Positions 9,284-18,546 of a stretch of 64,000 nucleotides of DNA are shown here, in pieces (positions within the stretch are counted from its first letter, which is position 1; every line of letters begins with the position of its first letter). The notes below the pieces were generated by a model. The model made no database searches. It was not told the origin of the DNA and worked only from the letters and a program-made list of their open reading frames with translations. The position numbers and the translations under genes were made by a program. Source of the stretch: Neptuniibacter sp. CAU 1671 (GTDB taxonomy: Bacteria > Pseudomonadota > Gammaproteobacteria > Pseudomonadales > Balneatricaceae); contig NZ_JARHUE010000005.1 of NCBI RefSeq assembly GCF_029222905.1, positions 124,001-188,000 of the forward strand, read 5' to 3'.

Positions 9284-10300
9284 TTACTGATCGTTTTCGA
9301 TCACCAGTTTGCCAAAGTGTCCAGCTGATGCCAGTTGCTGATAAGCCTGCATCGCATCGCTGAAGCTGTAGCAGTGATCAATGACCGGATGTAACTGATG
9401 CTTCTCCATCAGCGCCACCATTGCTTTCAGCATCGCCACACTGCCCACATAAACACCCTGAATATGCAGCAGATTGAAAATGGTCATCAGGCTGAGCGTA
9501 GGACTTTCCAGACCGGTCAGAATACCAATCACCGATACGGTGCCATTCACACCCACTGAAGCAACCGATTTTTCAAAAGTTCCGGCACCGCCCACCTCGA
9601 GCACATTATTCACGCCGCGGCCCTGTGTGATCTCCAGCACCTTCTGCTCCCAGTCAGGGAAGGTTTTGTAGTTGATAGTGTGATCAGCGCCCATTGCCTT
9701 GGCCCGGGCCAGCTTTTCATCACTGGAAGAGGTAATGATGACCTCGGCCCCCATCGCTTTGGCGAGCTGCAAACCAAAAATAGAAACACCGCCGGTACCC
9801 AGCAACAGAATGGTGTCACCGGGCTTGATACCGCCCACATCCACCAGCGCATGCCAGGCGGTTGTGGCCGCACAGGGCAGGGTCGCAGCTTCGGCATAGG
9901 AGAGGTAATCCGGGATTTTAACCGTGCCCTCTTCATGCAGAATAAAATAATCCGCCAGCACACCATTAATCGCACCACCCAGAGCAGAGGTCAGTCCCGC
10001 ATCACCCATCTGGCCATCCACCCAGTGCTGAAAGAAGTTACCGATGACACGGTCACCCGGCTTAAAACCGTTAACGCCCGCGCCAACGCTAACAACCTCA
10101 CCTGCACCATCAGACACCGGAATAATGGGGCGGACGTCATTGCGAACATAGCCGCCATTGGCCACCAGCAGATCACGGTAATTCAGAGAGCATGCTTTCA
10201 TCTTTACCAGAATTTCACCCGGCCCCGGCGTAGGGGTTTCAAGCTCGACCTGCTGAATTGCTTCAATACCGTTGGGCTCAACCACCTGATATGCACGCAT
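9284..10300 (-). CDS. Zinc-independent MDR-family NAD(P)H oxidoreductase
   Basis: 338 residues of the medium-chain dehydrogenase/reductase superfamily. A GroES-like N-terminal half is followed by a Rossmann domain with LLGTGGVSIFGLQLA near 155. The position that holds the catalytic zinc-binding Cys in alcohol dehydrogenases reads CSLNYRDLL, the quinone-oxidoreductase form, and no structural four-cysteine lobe is present. It is therefore more likely an enone/quinone reductase-type enzyme than an alcohol dehydrogenase. GGAGC precedes ATG 10300. It is convergent with the sensor kinase. Confidence 0.8.
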   Translation of the reverse strand: MRAYQVVEPNGIEAIQQVELETPTPGPGEILVKMKACSLNYRDLLVANGGYVRNDVRPIIPVSDGAGEVVSVGAGVNGFKPGDRVIGNFFQHWVDGQMGDAGLTSALGGAINGVLADYFILHEEGTVKIPDYLSYAEAATLPCAATTAWHALVDVGGIKPGDTILLLGTGGVSIFGLQLAKAMGAEVIITSSSDEKLARAKAMGADHTINYKTFPDWEQKVLEITQGRGVNNVLEVGGAGTFEKSVASVGVNGTVSVIGILTGLESPTLSLMTIFNLLHIQGVYVGSVAMLKAMVALMEKHQLHPVIDHCYSFSDAMQAYQQLASAGHFGKLVIENDQ

Positions 10301-10366
10301 CTGTTTGCTCCACTGCTTATTTAATTGTAGGACTACCGGTATAGTGCAACACGCGTGGAAAGCAAA

Positions 10367-10756
10367 TCAAACAGACTGTTTCCGGGCGCGGATAATCATC
10401 ACTTTCATCAGAATCATCGCCAGCAAAAAGGCAATGGAGCTCAGCGCCAAAAACGGATCCAGCAGCTCTGGCGACAAAAACTGGCCATACAATAGAAACA
10501 GCCCCACAGCGATACCGGCCATGCCAAACTGATGCAACCAGAACTGAAGTTTACCCAGACGACAGGGTTCTGCCGACAGCCAGAGTTTGTGACAGACCGC
10601 ATAGACAAACGAGACCGCAAAACCCGCCAGCATAATATGAGCGTGAGTTACAAACTGGCCATGGTCCTTGCTGGCCGCCATGTGAATACCCAGTGCCAGG
10701 CCCAGAATTCCGTAGCCCAAACCGGTCATAAGATAAGCACGATCCACTGTAGACAT
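10367..10756 (-). CDS. Small four-helix membrane protein, haem-copper oxidase subunit I-like
   Basis: 129 residues with four predicted membrane helices (about 8-26, 38-58, 72-92, 98-120). Histidines cluster in THAHIM (37-39) and CHKLW (near 56), a spacing reminiscent of transmembrane haem ligands in cytochrome oxidase subunit I fragments. Similar small proteins are annotated this way in marine gammaproteobacteria. It is far too short to be an oxidase by itself. Possible roles are haem binding or assembly, but this is a guess. Confidence 0.55.
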   Translation of the reverse strand: MSTVDRAYLMTGLGYGILGLALGIHMAASKDHGQFVTHAHIMLAGFAVSFVYAVCHKLWLSAEPCRLGKLQFWLHQFGMAGIAVGLFLLYGQFLSPELLDPFLALSSIAFLLAMILMKVMIIRARKQSV

Positions 10757-10789
10757 CTTGTTAACTCCCTATAAGCATTCAACACAACG

Positions 10790-10822
10790 AAAAACGCCGA
10801 CAACCCCATGTTATCGGCGCTT
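10790..10822 (-). terminator. Intrinsic terminator of the thi-trmB operon
   Basis: Read on the minus strand: CGCCGA, a 13-base loop, TCGGCG, then TTTTT. It lies about 30 bases past the trmB stop. Confidence 0.7.
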
Positions 10823-10850
10823 AAAAAGCTTATCAGTTTTTTTGCGGAGG

Positions 10851-11576
10851 TCAGTCGACTTTTTCGAACATCAGATCCCAGACGCCATAGCCCAGCTTTT
10901 CGCCACGGCGCTGAAATTTGGTGACTGGTCGCCAGTGTGGCTGAGGGGAATATTGACCTTCGCCGGCCAGATTACGATAACCGGGTGCCGCACTCATCAC
11001 ATCCATCATGTGTTCGGCATAATTTTCCCAGTCAGTGGCCATATGAAATACACCACCAGTCTTCAGTTTATGACGCAGGGTCTCCGCCAGTGACAGTTGC
11101 ACAATGCGACGTTTATGGTGTTTTTTCTTATGCCAAGGGTCGGGGAAAAACAGCTGAATACAATCCAGACTGCCATCTGGAATACACTGCGCCAGCACTT
11201 CGATGGCGTCATCACAGAACACCCGGATATTGCCGAGTCCCTGATCGGATGCATTTTTCAGTAACCGGCCCACGCCGGGGCGATGTACCTCAATACCAAT
11301 GTAGTTTTTCTCAGGCTGGTCTTTCGCCATTTCCACCAGCGAATCACCCATGCCGAAACCGATCTCAAGCACCACAGGTGCCTCGCGACCAAACACCTCA
11401 GCGAGGTTAAGCATGCCGCCAGACAGTTCCAGTCCGATTTTTGGCCAAATTTCATCCATGGCACGCTGCTGGCCTTCTGTCATTCGGCCAGCCCGCAGCA
11501 CAAAACTGCGGATAGTACGCATATGTTTGGCTTCAGCTTGTTCAGTCTCAGCCGCTTGCAACTCTTTTTCACTCAT
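10851..11576 (-). CDS. trmB: tRNA (guanine-N7-)-methyltransferase
   Basis: 241 residues from ATG 11576 ([10 protein letters not shown]). A TTG-like extension to 11618 is possible but not needed for the fold. TrmB methylates G46 in the tRNA variable loop with S-adenosylmethionine. The SAM motif [16 protein letters not shown] (near 65) and the family signature [17 protein letters not shown] (near 140) are intact. It is the last gene of the DUF423-thiS-thiG-trmB series, a common gammaproteobacterial arrangement. Confidence 0.95.
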   Translation of the reverse strand: MSEKELQAAETEQAEAKHMRTIRSFVLRAGRMTEGQQRAMDEIWPKIGLELSGGMLNLAEVFGREAPVVLEIGFGMGDSLVEMAKDQPEKNYIGIEVHRPGVGRLLKNASDQGLGNIRVFCDDAIEVLAQCIPDGSLDCIQLFFPDPWHKKKHHKRRIVQLSLAETLRHKLKTGGVFHMATDWENYAEHMMDVMSAAPGYRNLAGEGQYSPQPHWRPVTKFQRRGEKLGYGVWDLMFEKVD

Positions 11577-11633
11577 TGGGTAATCTTTCTGGTTGAACAG
11601 GGCGGTCAGCATGACCACCCAGGCTACATCGAT

Positions 11634-12431
11634 TTATTTGGCGGCAATGATGCCATCCAGTGGTGAAGACGCACTGGCATATTTTTTCCGTGGCATGCGG
11701 CCTGCAAGGTAGGCTTCACGGCCTGCTTCAATCGCTTTACGCATGGCTGACGCCATCAGAATCGGATCACGGGCTGCGGCAATTGCCGTATTCATCAGCA
11801 CCGCTTCACAACCCATCTCCATCGCCACAGCGGCATCAGAAGCAGTACCCACACCGGCATCCACCAGCACCGGCACTTTCGCTTCTTCCATGATAATGTT
11901 GATATTGTGCGGATTCAGAATACCGAGACCGGAGCCAATCATCGAACCCAGCGGCATGATGGCAACACAGCCGATCTCTTCCAGCTGTTTGGCCACAATC
12001 GGATCATCGCTGGTGTACACCATCACTTTGAATCCGTCTTTTACCAGTTCCTCTGCCGCCTTCAGGGTATCTACCACATTTGGATAGAGGGTTTTCTGGT
12101 CACCCAGCACTTCCAGTTTGACCAGGTCGTGGCCATCCATCAGTTCACGGGCAAGTTTACAGGTGCGCACCGCATCAGCCGCCGTAAAACAACCTGCGGT
12201 ATTCGGGAGAATGGTGTATCGGTCCGGTGAAATCACATCCAGCAAGTTTGGCTCATCCGGGTTCTGACCAATATTGGTACGACGTACAGCCACGGTCACG
12301 ATTTCGGCACCGCTGGCTTCAATAGCCAGACGGGTTTCTTCAAGGTCCTTATATTTACCGGTACCTACCAGCAAACGGGAGTTGTAGCTTTTACCTGCAA
12401 TGATCAATGGATCATTAAGCTGTTCAGACAT
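11634..12431 (-). CDS. thiG: Thiazole synthase
   Basis: 265 residues from ATG 12431 (MSEQLNDPL); a TTG at 12443 is a less likely start. ThiG condenses 1-deoxyxylulose 5-phosphate, dehydroglycine and sulfur from ThiS thiocarboxylate into the thiamine thiazole. The TIM-barrel landmarks [19 protein letters not shown] and [15 protein letters not shown] are present. It sits directly after thiS, its sulfur donor. No THI-box riboswitch was recognised in the intergenic gap. Confidence 0.95.
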   Translation of the reverse strand: MSEQLNDPLIIAGKSYNSRLLVGTGKYKDLEETRLAIEASGAEIVTVAVRRTNIGQNPDEPNLLDVISPDRYTILPNTAGCFTAADAVRTCKLARELMDGHDLVKLEVLGDQKTLYPNVVDTLKAAEELVKDGFKVMVYTSDDPIVAKQLEEIGCVAIMPLGSMIGSGLGILNPHNINIIMEEAKVPVLVDAGVGTASDAAVAMEMGCEAVLMNTAIAAARDPILMASAMRKAIEAGREAYLAGRMPRKKYASASSPLDGIIAAK

Positions 12432-12485
12432 GTCAAATTCCAACTGTAATTATTGTGAGCGCTAACACTGAAAATAGCGTGGCAA

Positions 12486-12689
12486 TCAGCCGCCACCAAT
12501 CGCATGGACAATCTCGACCTTATCGGACTCCTGCAACAAAGTCGTCTCATGCTGACTGCGGGGGATAATCTCCAGATTTAACTCGATCGCAATACGCTTC
12601 CCGGTCAGGCCCATCTGCGTGATCAGCCCCGAAAGGGTTAAACCCTCTGCTACCTGCATCTGATCGCCATTCAGCTCGATCTGCATCAT
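12486..12689 (-). CDS. thiS: Sulfur carrier protein ThiS
   Basis: 67 residues with a ubiquitin-like beta-grasp pattern and the essential C-terminal Gly-Gly (ends AIGGG), which is adenylated and thiocarboxylated during thiamine synthesis. The start overlaps the end of the DUF423 gene by four bases, and thiG follows. Confidence 0.92.
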   Translation of the reverse strand: MMQIELNGDQMQVAEGLTLSGLITQMGLTGKRIAIELNLEIIPRSQHETTLLQESDKVEIVHAIGGG

Positions 12690-13072
12690 TCTGTTCCTCT
12701 TTTATTCTTACACCCTGCAAGGATCACCATCACCCAGCCGATCATGAACAATACACCTCCCAGCGGGGTTACCATGCCCAGCGCCTTAACCCCGGTCAGT
12801 GCCAGAAGGTAAAGACTGCCACTGAACAGCAGGATTCCGGCTACAAATGCCCGGCCCGCCCATTGCAGGTGGGTTGACTCAGACTGCTGGCGTAACAACC
12901 CCACCATCAGCAATGCCAGGGTATGATAAAACTGGTATTCAACGCCGGTCTGATAGGCCGCATACAGGTTTGGCGCCAACTGAGCCTTAAGCGCATGCGC
13001 CCCAAAAGCCCCCAGCATCACCGCCAGTAAACCGCTGATACCGGCCAACAGCAATTCAATTCGCCAGACCAT
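12686..13072 (-). CDS. DUF423 family inner-membrane protein
   Basis: 128 residues from ATG 13072 (MVWRIELLLAG), chosen because AGGA lies 8 bases upstream. A TTG start at 13099 would add nine residues. Four membrane helices and the conserved GAFGAHALK motif (near residue 22) identify DUF423 (YgdD type), a small membrane family of unknown function. It overlaps thiS by four bases and probably heads the thi-trmB operon. Confidence 0.85.
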   Translation of the reverse strand: MVWRIELLLAGISGLLAVMLGAFGAHALKAQLAPNLYAAYQTGVEYQFYHTLALLMVGLLRQQSESTHLQWAGRAFVAGILLFSGSLYLLALTGVKALGMVTPLGGVLFMIGWVMVILAGCKNKRGTE

Positions 13073-13098
13073 AAAGATCATCCTGAAAATGTCCGCCA

Positions 13099-13104
13099 AT
13101 TATA
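13099..13104 (-). promoter_or_regulatory. Possible -10 element for the DUF423-thi-trmB operon
   Basis: A perfect TATAAT on the minus strand 27 bases before ATG 13072. No good -35 hexamer is visible 16-18 bases upstream, so this is only a candidate. Confidence 0.35.
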
Positions 13105-13142
13105 CCTGAAAGGCCTGCCTGATGTAGGCCAGAGAAAAGCTT

Positions 13143-13180
13143 ATGCCTGATCCTCTTAACGCAGTTAGAGGATCAGGCAT
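13143..13180. other. 14-bp perfect inverted repeat, 10-base loop
   Basis: ATGCCTGATCCTCT is repeated in inverse orientation as AGAGGATCAGGCAT. It lies between the rpoH terminator and the DUF423 promoter area and lacks a T-run. It may be a back-up terminator or an operator. Confidence 0.6.
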
Positions 13181-13189
13181 CGTTAAAAT

Positions 13190-13214
13190 AAAAAACCGCC
13201 AGAAGGCGGTTTCT
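13190..13214 (-). terminator. rpoH intrinsic terminator
   Basis: On the minus strand AAACCGCC, TTCT loop, GGCGGTTTTTT, about 20 bases after the rpoH stop. Confidence 0.85.
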
Positions 13215-13234
13215 TTGCAAAGCGTAGCTGATAC

Positions 13235-14086
13235 TCAGGCTTCCATCGCCACTCGCAGTTTTTTCATCGCGTTTTTTTCCAGCTGACGGATACGTTCTGC
13301 AGAGACGTTATATTCGGCGGCCAGTTCATGCAACGTAGCCTTATCGTCCTGCAGCCAGCGGCGCGAAAGGATATCGCGGCTACGTTCATCCAGATCAGTG
13401 ATGGCACTCATCAGACGGCGCTGGGAATCTTCTTCCCAGTTGCTGTCTTCCAGCATCATGCCCGGATCAGCGCTTTTATCTTCCAGATAGTGGACCGGTG
13501 CCCATGCCTGCTCATCATCATCGGACTCAGGTGCATCAAACGCGGTATCAACGGACGCCATGCGGCCTTCCATCTGACGCACAACCTTGGCATCTACACC
13601 CAGATCTTCAGCAATGGCATTGACCTCGTCATTGGTCATCCAGCCCAGACCTTTTTTACGGGAGCGCAGATTAAAGAACAGTTTACGCTGCGCCTTGGTG
13701 GTGGCGACTTTAACAATCCGCCAGTTACGCAGGATGAACTCATGCATTTCGGCCTTGATCCAGTGCACCGCAAAGGAGACCAGGCGAACACCCATGGTCG
13801 GATCAAAGCGTTTCACCGCTTTCATCAGGCCAACATTACCTTCCTGAATCAGGTCACCAAGCGGCAAACCATATCCGGAGTAGGATTTTGCCACGTGCAC
13901 AACAAAACGCAGGTGTGACATAACCAGTTGACGTGCGGCTTCTACGTCACCATCAAAATACAGCCGATCCGCCAGTGAACGCTCTTCTTCAACGCTCAGC
14001 ACCGGAATGGTTGCCACCGACTGCATATACGCATCAAGGTTGCGACCCGGTGAAATATTGTTGATAGCTTGTAAGCTAGTGCCCAT
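13235..14086 (-). CDS. rpoH: RNA polymerase heat-shock sigma factor RpoH
   Basis: 283 residues from ATG 14086 ([10 protein letters not shown]), matching the family length; the longer open frame to 14227 is ignored. Region 2 carries [20 protein letters not shown] and the RpoH-box QRKLFFNLR, which is specific to sigma-32 and contacts core polymerase. Region 4 ends in a helix-turn-helix ([23 protein letters not shown]). It directs heat-shock gene transcription. It follows ftsYEX on the same strand after 155 bases, as in Pseudomonas and Escherichia. Confidence 0.97.
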   Translation of the reverse strand: MGTSLQAINNISPGRNLDAYMQSVATIPVLSVEEERSLADRLYFDGDVEAARQLVMSHLRFVVHVAKSYSGYGLPLGDLIQEGNVGLMKAVKRFDPTMGVRLVSFAVHWIKAEMHEFILRNWRIVKVATTKAQRKLFFNLRSRKKGLGWMTNDEVNAIAEDLGVDAKVVRQMEGRMASVDTAFDAPESDDDEQAWAPVHYLEDKSADPGMMLEDSNWEEDSQRRLMSAITDLDERSRDILSRRWLQDDKATLHELAAEYNVSAERIRQLEKNAMKKLRVAMEA

Positions 14087-14241
14087 GAATGACCTCGCAT
14101 CATTGTACTGACTGCAACCGGTGTCTGGTTTGCAGCTCGCAAATGTGACCCTGTCGAAAAACGAAAGTTCCCACGCGGAATAGCGACGTGGGCAGGAAAA
14201 TATAACGGGGAAAAACCGTAACCGCAACCTTGTCGGAAGGA

Positions 14242-15273
14242 TTATCGCGGCTCAATCTCCTGCAGATGCTGACCTACCGCCAACCGAGCGCCCATCAACC
14301 CCAGCAACAGACCACTGGCCAGCAGAATGACAACCTCATCAGGTGACAGGCCCTGCAGTACAAAACCACTCTGATACAGTCCGATCAACTGATTGACCGG
14401 TTCCGTGATCAACACCAGGCTAAAGCCAATTAGCAGCACAGCCATCAGACCACCAAGCACGCCAAACCAGAAGCCGGTGTACAAAAAAGGCCGGCGAATC
14501 CAGGCATCTGTCGCCCCCACCAGTTTGGCCACCAGAATCTCATCACGCCGGTTTTCGATGATCAGCCGGATGGTATTACCCACCACCAGCAATACTGCCA
14601 GCGCCAGCAGACCGCCCAGCACAACGACAATCCGGTTCGCCACCTCAACAAAGGCCGCGAGCCGTTTAACCCACTCGATATCCAGCACTACTTCAGCCAC
14701 CTCAGGCAAGGCACTGAACTCCTCCTGCAACCGGGTCATCGCCTCAGCAGTCTGATCCACTGGCTGCAGGACCACCACCGCTGGCAATGGATTGCCTTGG
14801 ATATAGTCAAAGATATCCCCGAGCCCTGAAGCTTTCTTGAAGTCATACAACCCCTGGGCCTTGGAGATCAGCTCGACCGCCTGCAGGTCCTGGCGCAACA
14901 ACAACTCCTGACTGAAGCGCTGGGCTTCGTCATCCGGCAGGCTGGCCTGCAGATACAGTGAGACACGGGGACCGCCCTGCCATTGCTGACTCAGAGCATT
15001 AATGTTTTTGAGCGCCAGATACATGATGCCGGGCAGGGTCAGGGCAATGGCCAGCACCGCCAGCGTCATCAGCGTTGGCAGAGGCGTTTGCAGCAGACGT
15101 GACAGTGCCTCTTTGGCGGTCAGCAGATTATGCCGCCACCAGCTCTGGCTTTTGGCTTTCAGGGTAACCTGATGCCGGGCAGCACCGCGCGGCGCTGTGG
15201 CTGCAGCCGCTGTGGCTTTGGCTTCCTGCCGGACTGCGCCACGGGGACGCTGTATGTCACGTTCGTTAGCCAT
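14242..15273 (-). CDS. ftsX: Cell-division protein FtsX (permease-like subunit)
   Basis: 343 residues with a cytoplasmic N-terminal extension rich in Ala/Arg, one membrane helix near 75-95, a periplasmic domain, then three C-terminal helices, as expected for FtsX. With FtsE it couples septal-ring assembly to peptidoglycan hydrolase activation. Its start overlaps the ftsE end by eight bases. Confidence 0.95.
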   Translation of the reverse strand: MANERDIQRPRGAVRQEAKATAAAATAPRGAARHQVTLKAKSQSWWRHNLLTAKEALSRLLQTPLPTLMTLAVLAIALTLPGIMYLALKNINALSQQWQGGPRVSLYLQASLPDDEAQRFSQELLLRQDLQAVELISKAQGLYDFKKASGLGDIFDYIQGNPLPAVVVLQPVDQTAEAMTRLQEEFSALPEVAEVVLDIEWVKRLAAFVEVANRIVVVLGGLLALAVLLVVGNTIRLIIENRRDEILVAKLVGATDAWIRRPFLYTGFWFGVLGGLMAVLLIGFSLVLITEPVNQLIGLYQSGFVLQGLSPDEVVILLASGLLLGLMGARLAVGQHLQEIEPR

Positions 15274-15925
15274 GCTGCGTCATCCTGCCCTGATTGAGGG
15301 TCAGCACCCGACAATCCATCTGGTTAATGAGCGCCAGATCATGACTGGCAATCAGCACTGTGGTGCCATGATGGTTAAATTCCATAAACAACCGCATGAT
15401 CTCAGCGGAAAGCTCGGGGTCCAGGTTACCCGTGGGCTCATCCGCCAGAATCAGCTGGGGTCGATTCACAATGGCGCGAGCGATGCCAATGCGCTGCTGC
15501 TCCCCGGTGGAGAGTGTCACCGGGTTCAGCTTTTCCTTGCTCAGCAATCCCACTTTATCCAATGCGGCACGTACCCGTTTACCAATATCATCCAGGTGAT
15601 AACCAGAGATATGCAGCGGCAGGGCAATATTGTCGAACACACTGCGGTCAAACAGCAGTTGGTGATTCTGGAACACCACACCAATACGGCGGCGGTGGAA
15701 AGGGATTTCAGCACTTTTAAGCTGGGTCAGCGTCTGACCGGCCACCTGAATTGTTCCGCTACTGGGGCGTTCCATCAGCATGATCAGCCTAAGCAGGGTA
15801 CTTTTACCGGCCCCGGAATGCCCGGTCAGAAACGCCAGTTCACCCCGCCCCAGAGAAAAGTTCACATCACGCAGCGCATCATGGCCGGTGGGGTAACGTT
15901 TGCTGACATGGCTGAACTCTATCAC
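15266..15925 (-). CDS. ftsE: Cell-division ATP-binding protein FtsE
   Basis: 219-residue ABC ATPase. Walker [12 protein letters not shown] (36-46), signature [14 protein letters not shown] (near 137) and Walker [13 protein letters not shown] are all intact. It forms a membrane complex with FtsX at the division septum. It lies 13 bases after ftsY in the usual ftsYEX order. Confidence 0.96.
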   Translation of the reverse strand: MIEFSHVSKRYPTGHDALRDVNFSLGRGELAFLTGHSGAGKSTLLRLIMLMERPSSGTIQVAGQTLTQLKSAEIPFHRRRIGVVFQNHQLLFDRSVFDNIALPLHISGYHLDDIGKRVRAALDKVGLLSKEKLNPVTLSTGEQQRIGIARAIVNRPQLILADEPTGNLDPELSAEIMRLFMEFNHHGTTVLIASHDLALINQMDCRVLTLNQGRMTQHG

Positions 15926-15938
15926 GTGGGTGGCTCAC

Positions 15939-17066
15939 TCAGTCGAATAGGGCATCCACAAACTCCTGCGCCCGGAACGGCCGCAGGTCGTCAATCTGTT
16001 CGCCAACCCCGATATAGCGGATCGGCAACTGCATCTGTTTGGCAATGGCGAAAATCACGCCACCTTTGGCGGTACCATCCAGTTTTGTCAGCGAAATCCC
16101 GGTCACACCAACACTGTCGCGGAAGATTTTGGCCTGACTCAGCGCATTCTGACCAGTACCGGCATCCAGCACCAGCATCACTTCATGCGGCGCTTCCGGC
16201 AGCAGTTTTTTGCTGACCCGGACGACTTTTTCCAGTTCCTGCATCAGGTGGTCTTTGTTCTGCAGACGGCCTGCTGTATCGGCAATTAATACATCAATGC
16301 CTTTGGCCTTGGCGGATTGCAGCGCGTCAAAAATTACAGACGCCGAATCAGCACCGGTATGCTGTGCCACCACCGGCACATTGTTACGCTCGCCCCAGAC
16401 CTGTAACTGCTCCACAGCAGCAGCACGGAAGGTATCACCCGCCGCCAGCATCACACTTTTGCCTTCACTCTGAAAACGCTTGGCCAGCTTGCCAATGGTC
16501 GTGGTTTTACCTACACCATTCACACCCACCATCAGGATGACAAAAGGCCCATCAGTCGCTGTCGTCTCCAGGGGCTGTTCAACCTGCTGTAGCAGACCAG
16601 CCAGCTCCTCTTTCAGGGATGCGTAAAGTGCCTGAGCATCAGCCAACTGTTTACGCGCAACCTTATCGGTCAGGCGTTCAATAATTTCAGAGGTAGCTGC
16701 CACACCGACATCGGCGGTCAACAGCAGGGTTTCAATCTCTTCCAGCAGATCATCATCAATCTCTTTAGCACCCAGAAACAGGTTGCCCAGCTGTTCGCTA
16801 AGATTGGCTTTGGTACGACTCAGGCCAGACTTGATCCGACTGAAAAAGCCTGATGATTTAACCTCTTCTGCAGCGGGTTCAGGCTGCACTTCCACTTGAG
16901 CAACCGCAACGGGCGCTTCCGCCATCTCAGCCACTGTTTCTGTTTCGGCTGGCGCATCGGTGACCGGATGTTGTTCAGGCACAACCTGAGCAACTTCGGT
17001 CTCCGGTGTAGCGTTATTCTCAGACGCAGCATTGTCTGAAAACAGCGTTTTCAGTTTCTTGAACAT
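15939..17066 (-). CDS. ftsY: Signal recognition particle receptor FtsY
   Basis: 375 residues: an acidic, Glu/Ala/Val-rich N-terminal A domain (1-75) that mediates membrane contact, then the NG GTPase domain with P-loop GVNGVGKTTTIGKLAKR (near 180), DTAGR and TKLDG motifs. It receives ribosome-SRP complexes at the inner membrane. A 43-residue membrane protein ORF lies 48 bases upstream on the same strand. Confidence 0.96.
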   Translation of the reverse strand: MFKKLKTLFSDNAASENNATPETEVAQVVPEQHPVTDAPAETETVAEMAEAPVAVAQVEVQPEPAAEEVKSSGFFSRIKSGLSRTKANLSEQLGNLFLGAKEIDDDLLEEIETLLLTADVGVAATSEIIERLTDKVARKQLADAQALYASLKEELAGLLQQVEQPLETTATDGPFVILMVGVNGVGKTTTIGKLAKRFQSEGKSVMLAAGDTFRAAAVEQLQVWGERNNVPVVAQHTGADSASVIFDALQSAKAKGIDVLIADTAGRLQNKDHLMQELEKVVRVSKKLLPEAPHEVMLVLDAGTGQNALSQAKIFRDSVGVTGISLTKLDGTAKGGVIFAIAKQMQLPIRYIGVGEQIDDLRPFRAQEFVDALFD

Positions 17067-17114
17067 TCAACATCCTCAACCGGCCGCTGTCCTGGCCGAA
17101 AGGCAGGGAGTGAC

Positions 17115-17246
17115 TCAGATAAAGTCATCCCGATTCACATAGAGAAAAATGGCGGCTAATACCAACAGCCCAACCACCCCGCCAGCCAGAGCCATCCAGC
17201 CGGAATGCCAGCCATGCGACTGAAACCAGAAAAAGAGTGTTTGCAT
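17115..17246 (-). CDS. Putative 43-residue single-pass membrane protein upstream of ftsY
   Basis: ATG 17246 is preceded by CTGGAGTAACAAC, a good ribosome-binding site. The 43 codons encode an aromatic N-terminus (MQTLFFWFQSHGWHSGW), one hydrophobic helix (about 18-37) and a charged NRDDFI tail before TGA. It is 48 bases upstream of ftsY on the same strand and may be cotranscribed. No family is recognised. Length, RBS and clean helix pattern argue that it is real, but conservation could not be tested. Confidence 0.5.
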   Translation of the reverse strand: MQTLFFWFQSHGWHSGWMALAGGVVGLLVLAAIFLYVNRDDFI

Positions 17247-17348
17247 GTTGTTACTCCAGAACCGACGCCGGGGCCATCGCGTGTAGCAGCACCACCTGAT
17301 AAAGTCTGGTATCTTAACATAGTGTTTCTGCCTCGCGACTACTTTGCC

Positions 17349-18533
17349 ATGACCAACGGCTATCGTCCGCTTTTCAACCGAAAATATCTGACTGCGCTGA
17401 TCTGGTTCTGTCTGATCGCCATTCTGATTCTCACCTCACTGGGTACCGATGATCCCGAGCCCGGTGAGATACAGATTGAATCCACACAGCAGATTTACTG
17501 GCTGGAGCAGGCCGATGAACCGCTCACGCTGACACTCATATTTTCCACGCCGGCGGCGATCCATCCTCATCAGCAATTACTTCAGGCACTAATGCAGGAA
17601 GTCATCAGAACCCGTCTGCAACCCTTTACCCATCCGGACTTCAGTTACCACCTGTCAGCACAACTGGACGGGATCTCATTAAGTTTTAGCTGGCTGAATG
17701 ATCGGAACATTCCACCGCTGGTCGCAATTTTATCCGCTCTCAGACAACCGCTGGACCCTTTACGTTGGGCCACGCCACTGGAAACCCTGAAAGCCGAGAG
17801 CTACCTGAACAACCAGACGGTTGAGCAAAACCTGCTGAATCAGTTTTTCAGTGTTTTTCCTGCCCCTGCAGCCTCCGTTCTGGAACAACTGGAGCCCACC
17901 TATGCCCGCAGCATGCACACACCTGCGATCAGCCTGACCGGCGAGGGCGCAGAGCAGGCAGTGGCGCAGCTCCCGCCGCTGCGTGCGACGGAGTTAGTCA
18001 GTCTGCCTGAAGCAACGGCGTTTCCCTCCGACCAGATCACACTTGATCCGACAGACCAGAACTTTCACTTACTGCTGGGCAGCGGACTGCCCGGTCGGCT
18101 GGACCAGAGTTATCTGGTGCAACGCTGGGCCACCCAGCTCCTGCAGGATCTGTTGGTGGAATACCGCAGCATGCACCCCGATCTGAAATACCGATTGCTG
18201 TTTCATCTGGGCAGATCCACCGGCTATCGCGCCATGCTGCTGCACAGTCCGGAGCATCCGGCGGCAATCCTGCAGCAACTTACCGCTGCAGCCACCCAGG
18301 AAAAAGCCGAACAGAGCCGCTCAACCCTGCTGGACACCTGGCAGTCCAGCACAACCGAACCTTTACGCCAACGCCAATTAGTGGCTCAGCTAAGTCACTA
18401 TCAGTTGCCTGTCGATCAGGTAGAGAAAGAGATTGAACGCCTGTCGGATCTTGACCCGCAGCTAGCCGTCGATGCTGTCAGGGCAGCCTTGCAAAGCCGC
18501 GCACAATTCAGCATCCTTCGCCCCGGTCAATGA
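17349..18533 (+). CDS. Membrane-anchored degenerate M16 peptidase-like protein
   Basis: 394 residues from ATG 17349 (MTNGYRPLFNRKYL); the open frame extends upstream to 17205 but overlaps the opposite-strand small gene. One N-terminal membrane helix (about 14-32) precedes a periplasmic region. Stretches such as QQIYWLEQADEPLTLTLIF and LLGSGLPGRLDQSYLVQRWA resemble M16 (pitrilysin-type) domains. In Pseudomonas-like genomes M16 genes lie between ftsY and rsmD. The zinc motif HxxEH is absent, so it is probably not a peptidase. The family call is inferred from position and weak similarity. Confidence 0.55.
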   Translation: MTNGYRPLFNRKYLTALIWFCLIAILILTSLGTDDPEPGEIQIESTQQIYWLEQADEPLTLTLIFSTPAAIHPHQQLLQALMQEVIRTRLQPFTHPDFSYHLSAQLDGISLSFSWLNDRNIPPLVAILSALRQPLDPLRWATPLETLKAESYLNNQTVEQNLLNQFFSVFPAPAASVLEQLEPTYARSMHTPAISLTGEGAEQAVAQLPPLRATELVSLPEATAFPSDQITLDPTDQNFHLLLGSGLPGRLDQSYLVQRWATQLLQDLLVEYRSMHPDLKYRLLFHLGRSTGYRAMLLHSPEHPAAILQQLTAAATQEKAEQSRSTLLDTWQSSTTEPLRQRQLVAQLSHYQLPVDQVEKEIERLSDLDPQLAVDAVRAALQSRAQFSILRPGQ

Positions 18534-18546
18534 TCAGGAGATCGCT

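Noticed and set aside
13099-14227. Longer rpoH start at 14227
   Set aside because: The extra 47 residues do not resemble RpoH, and the ATG at 14086 gives the family length.
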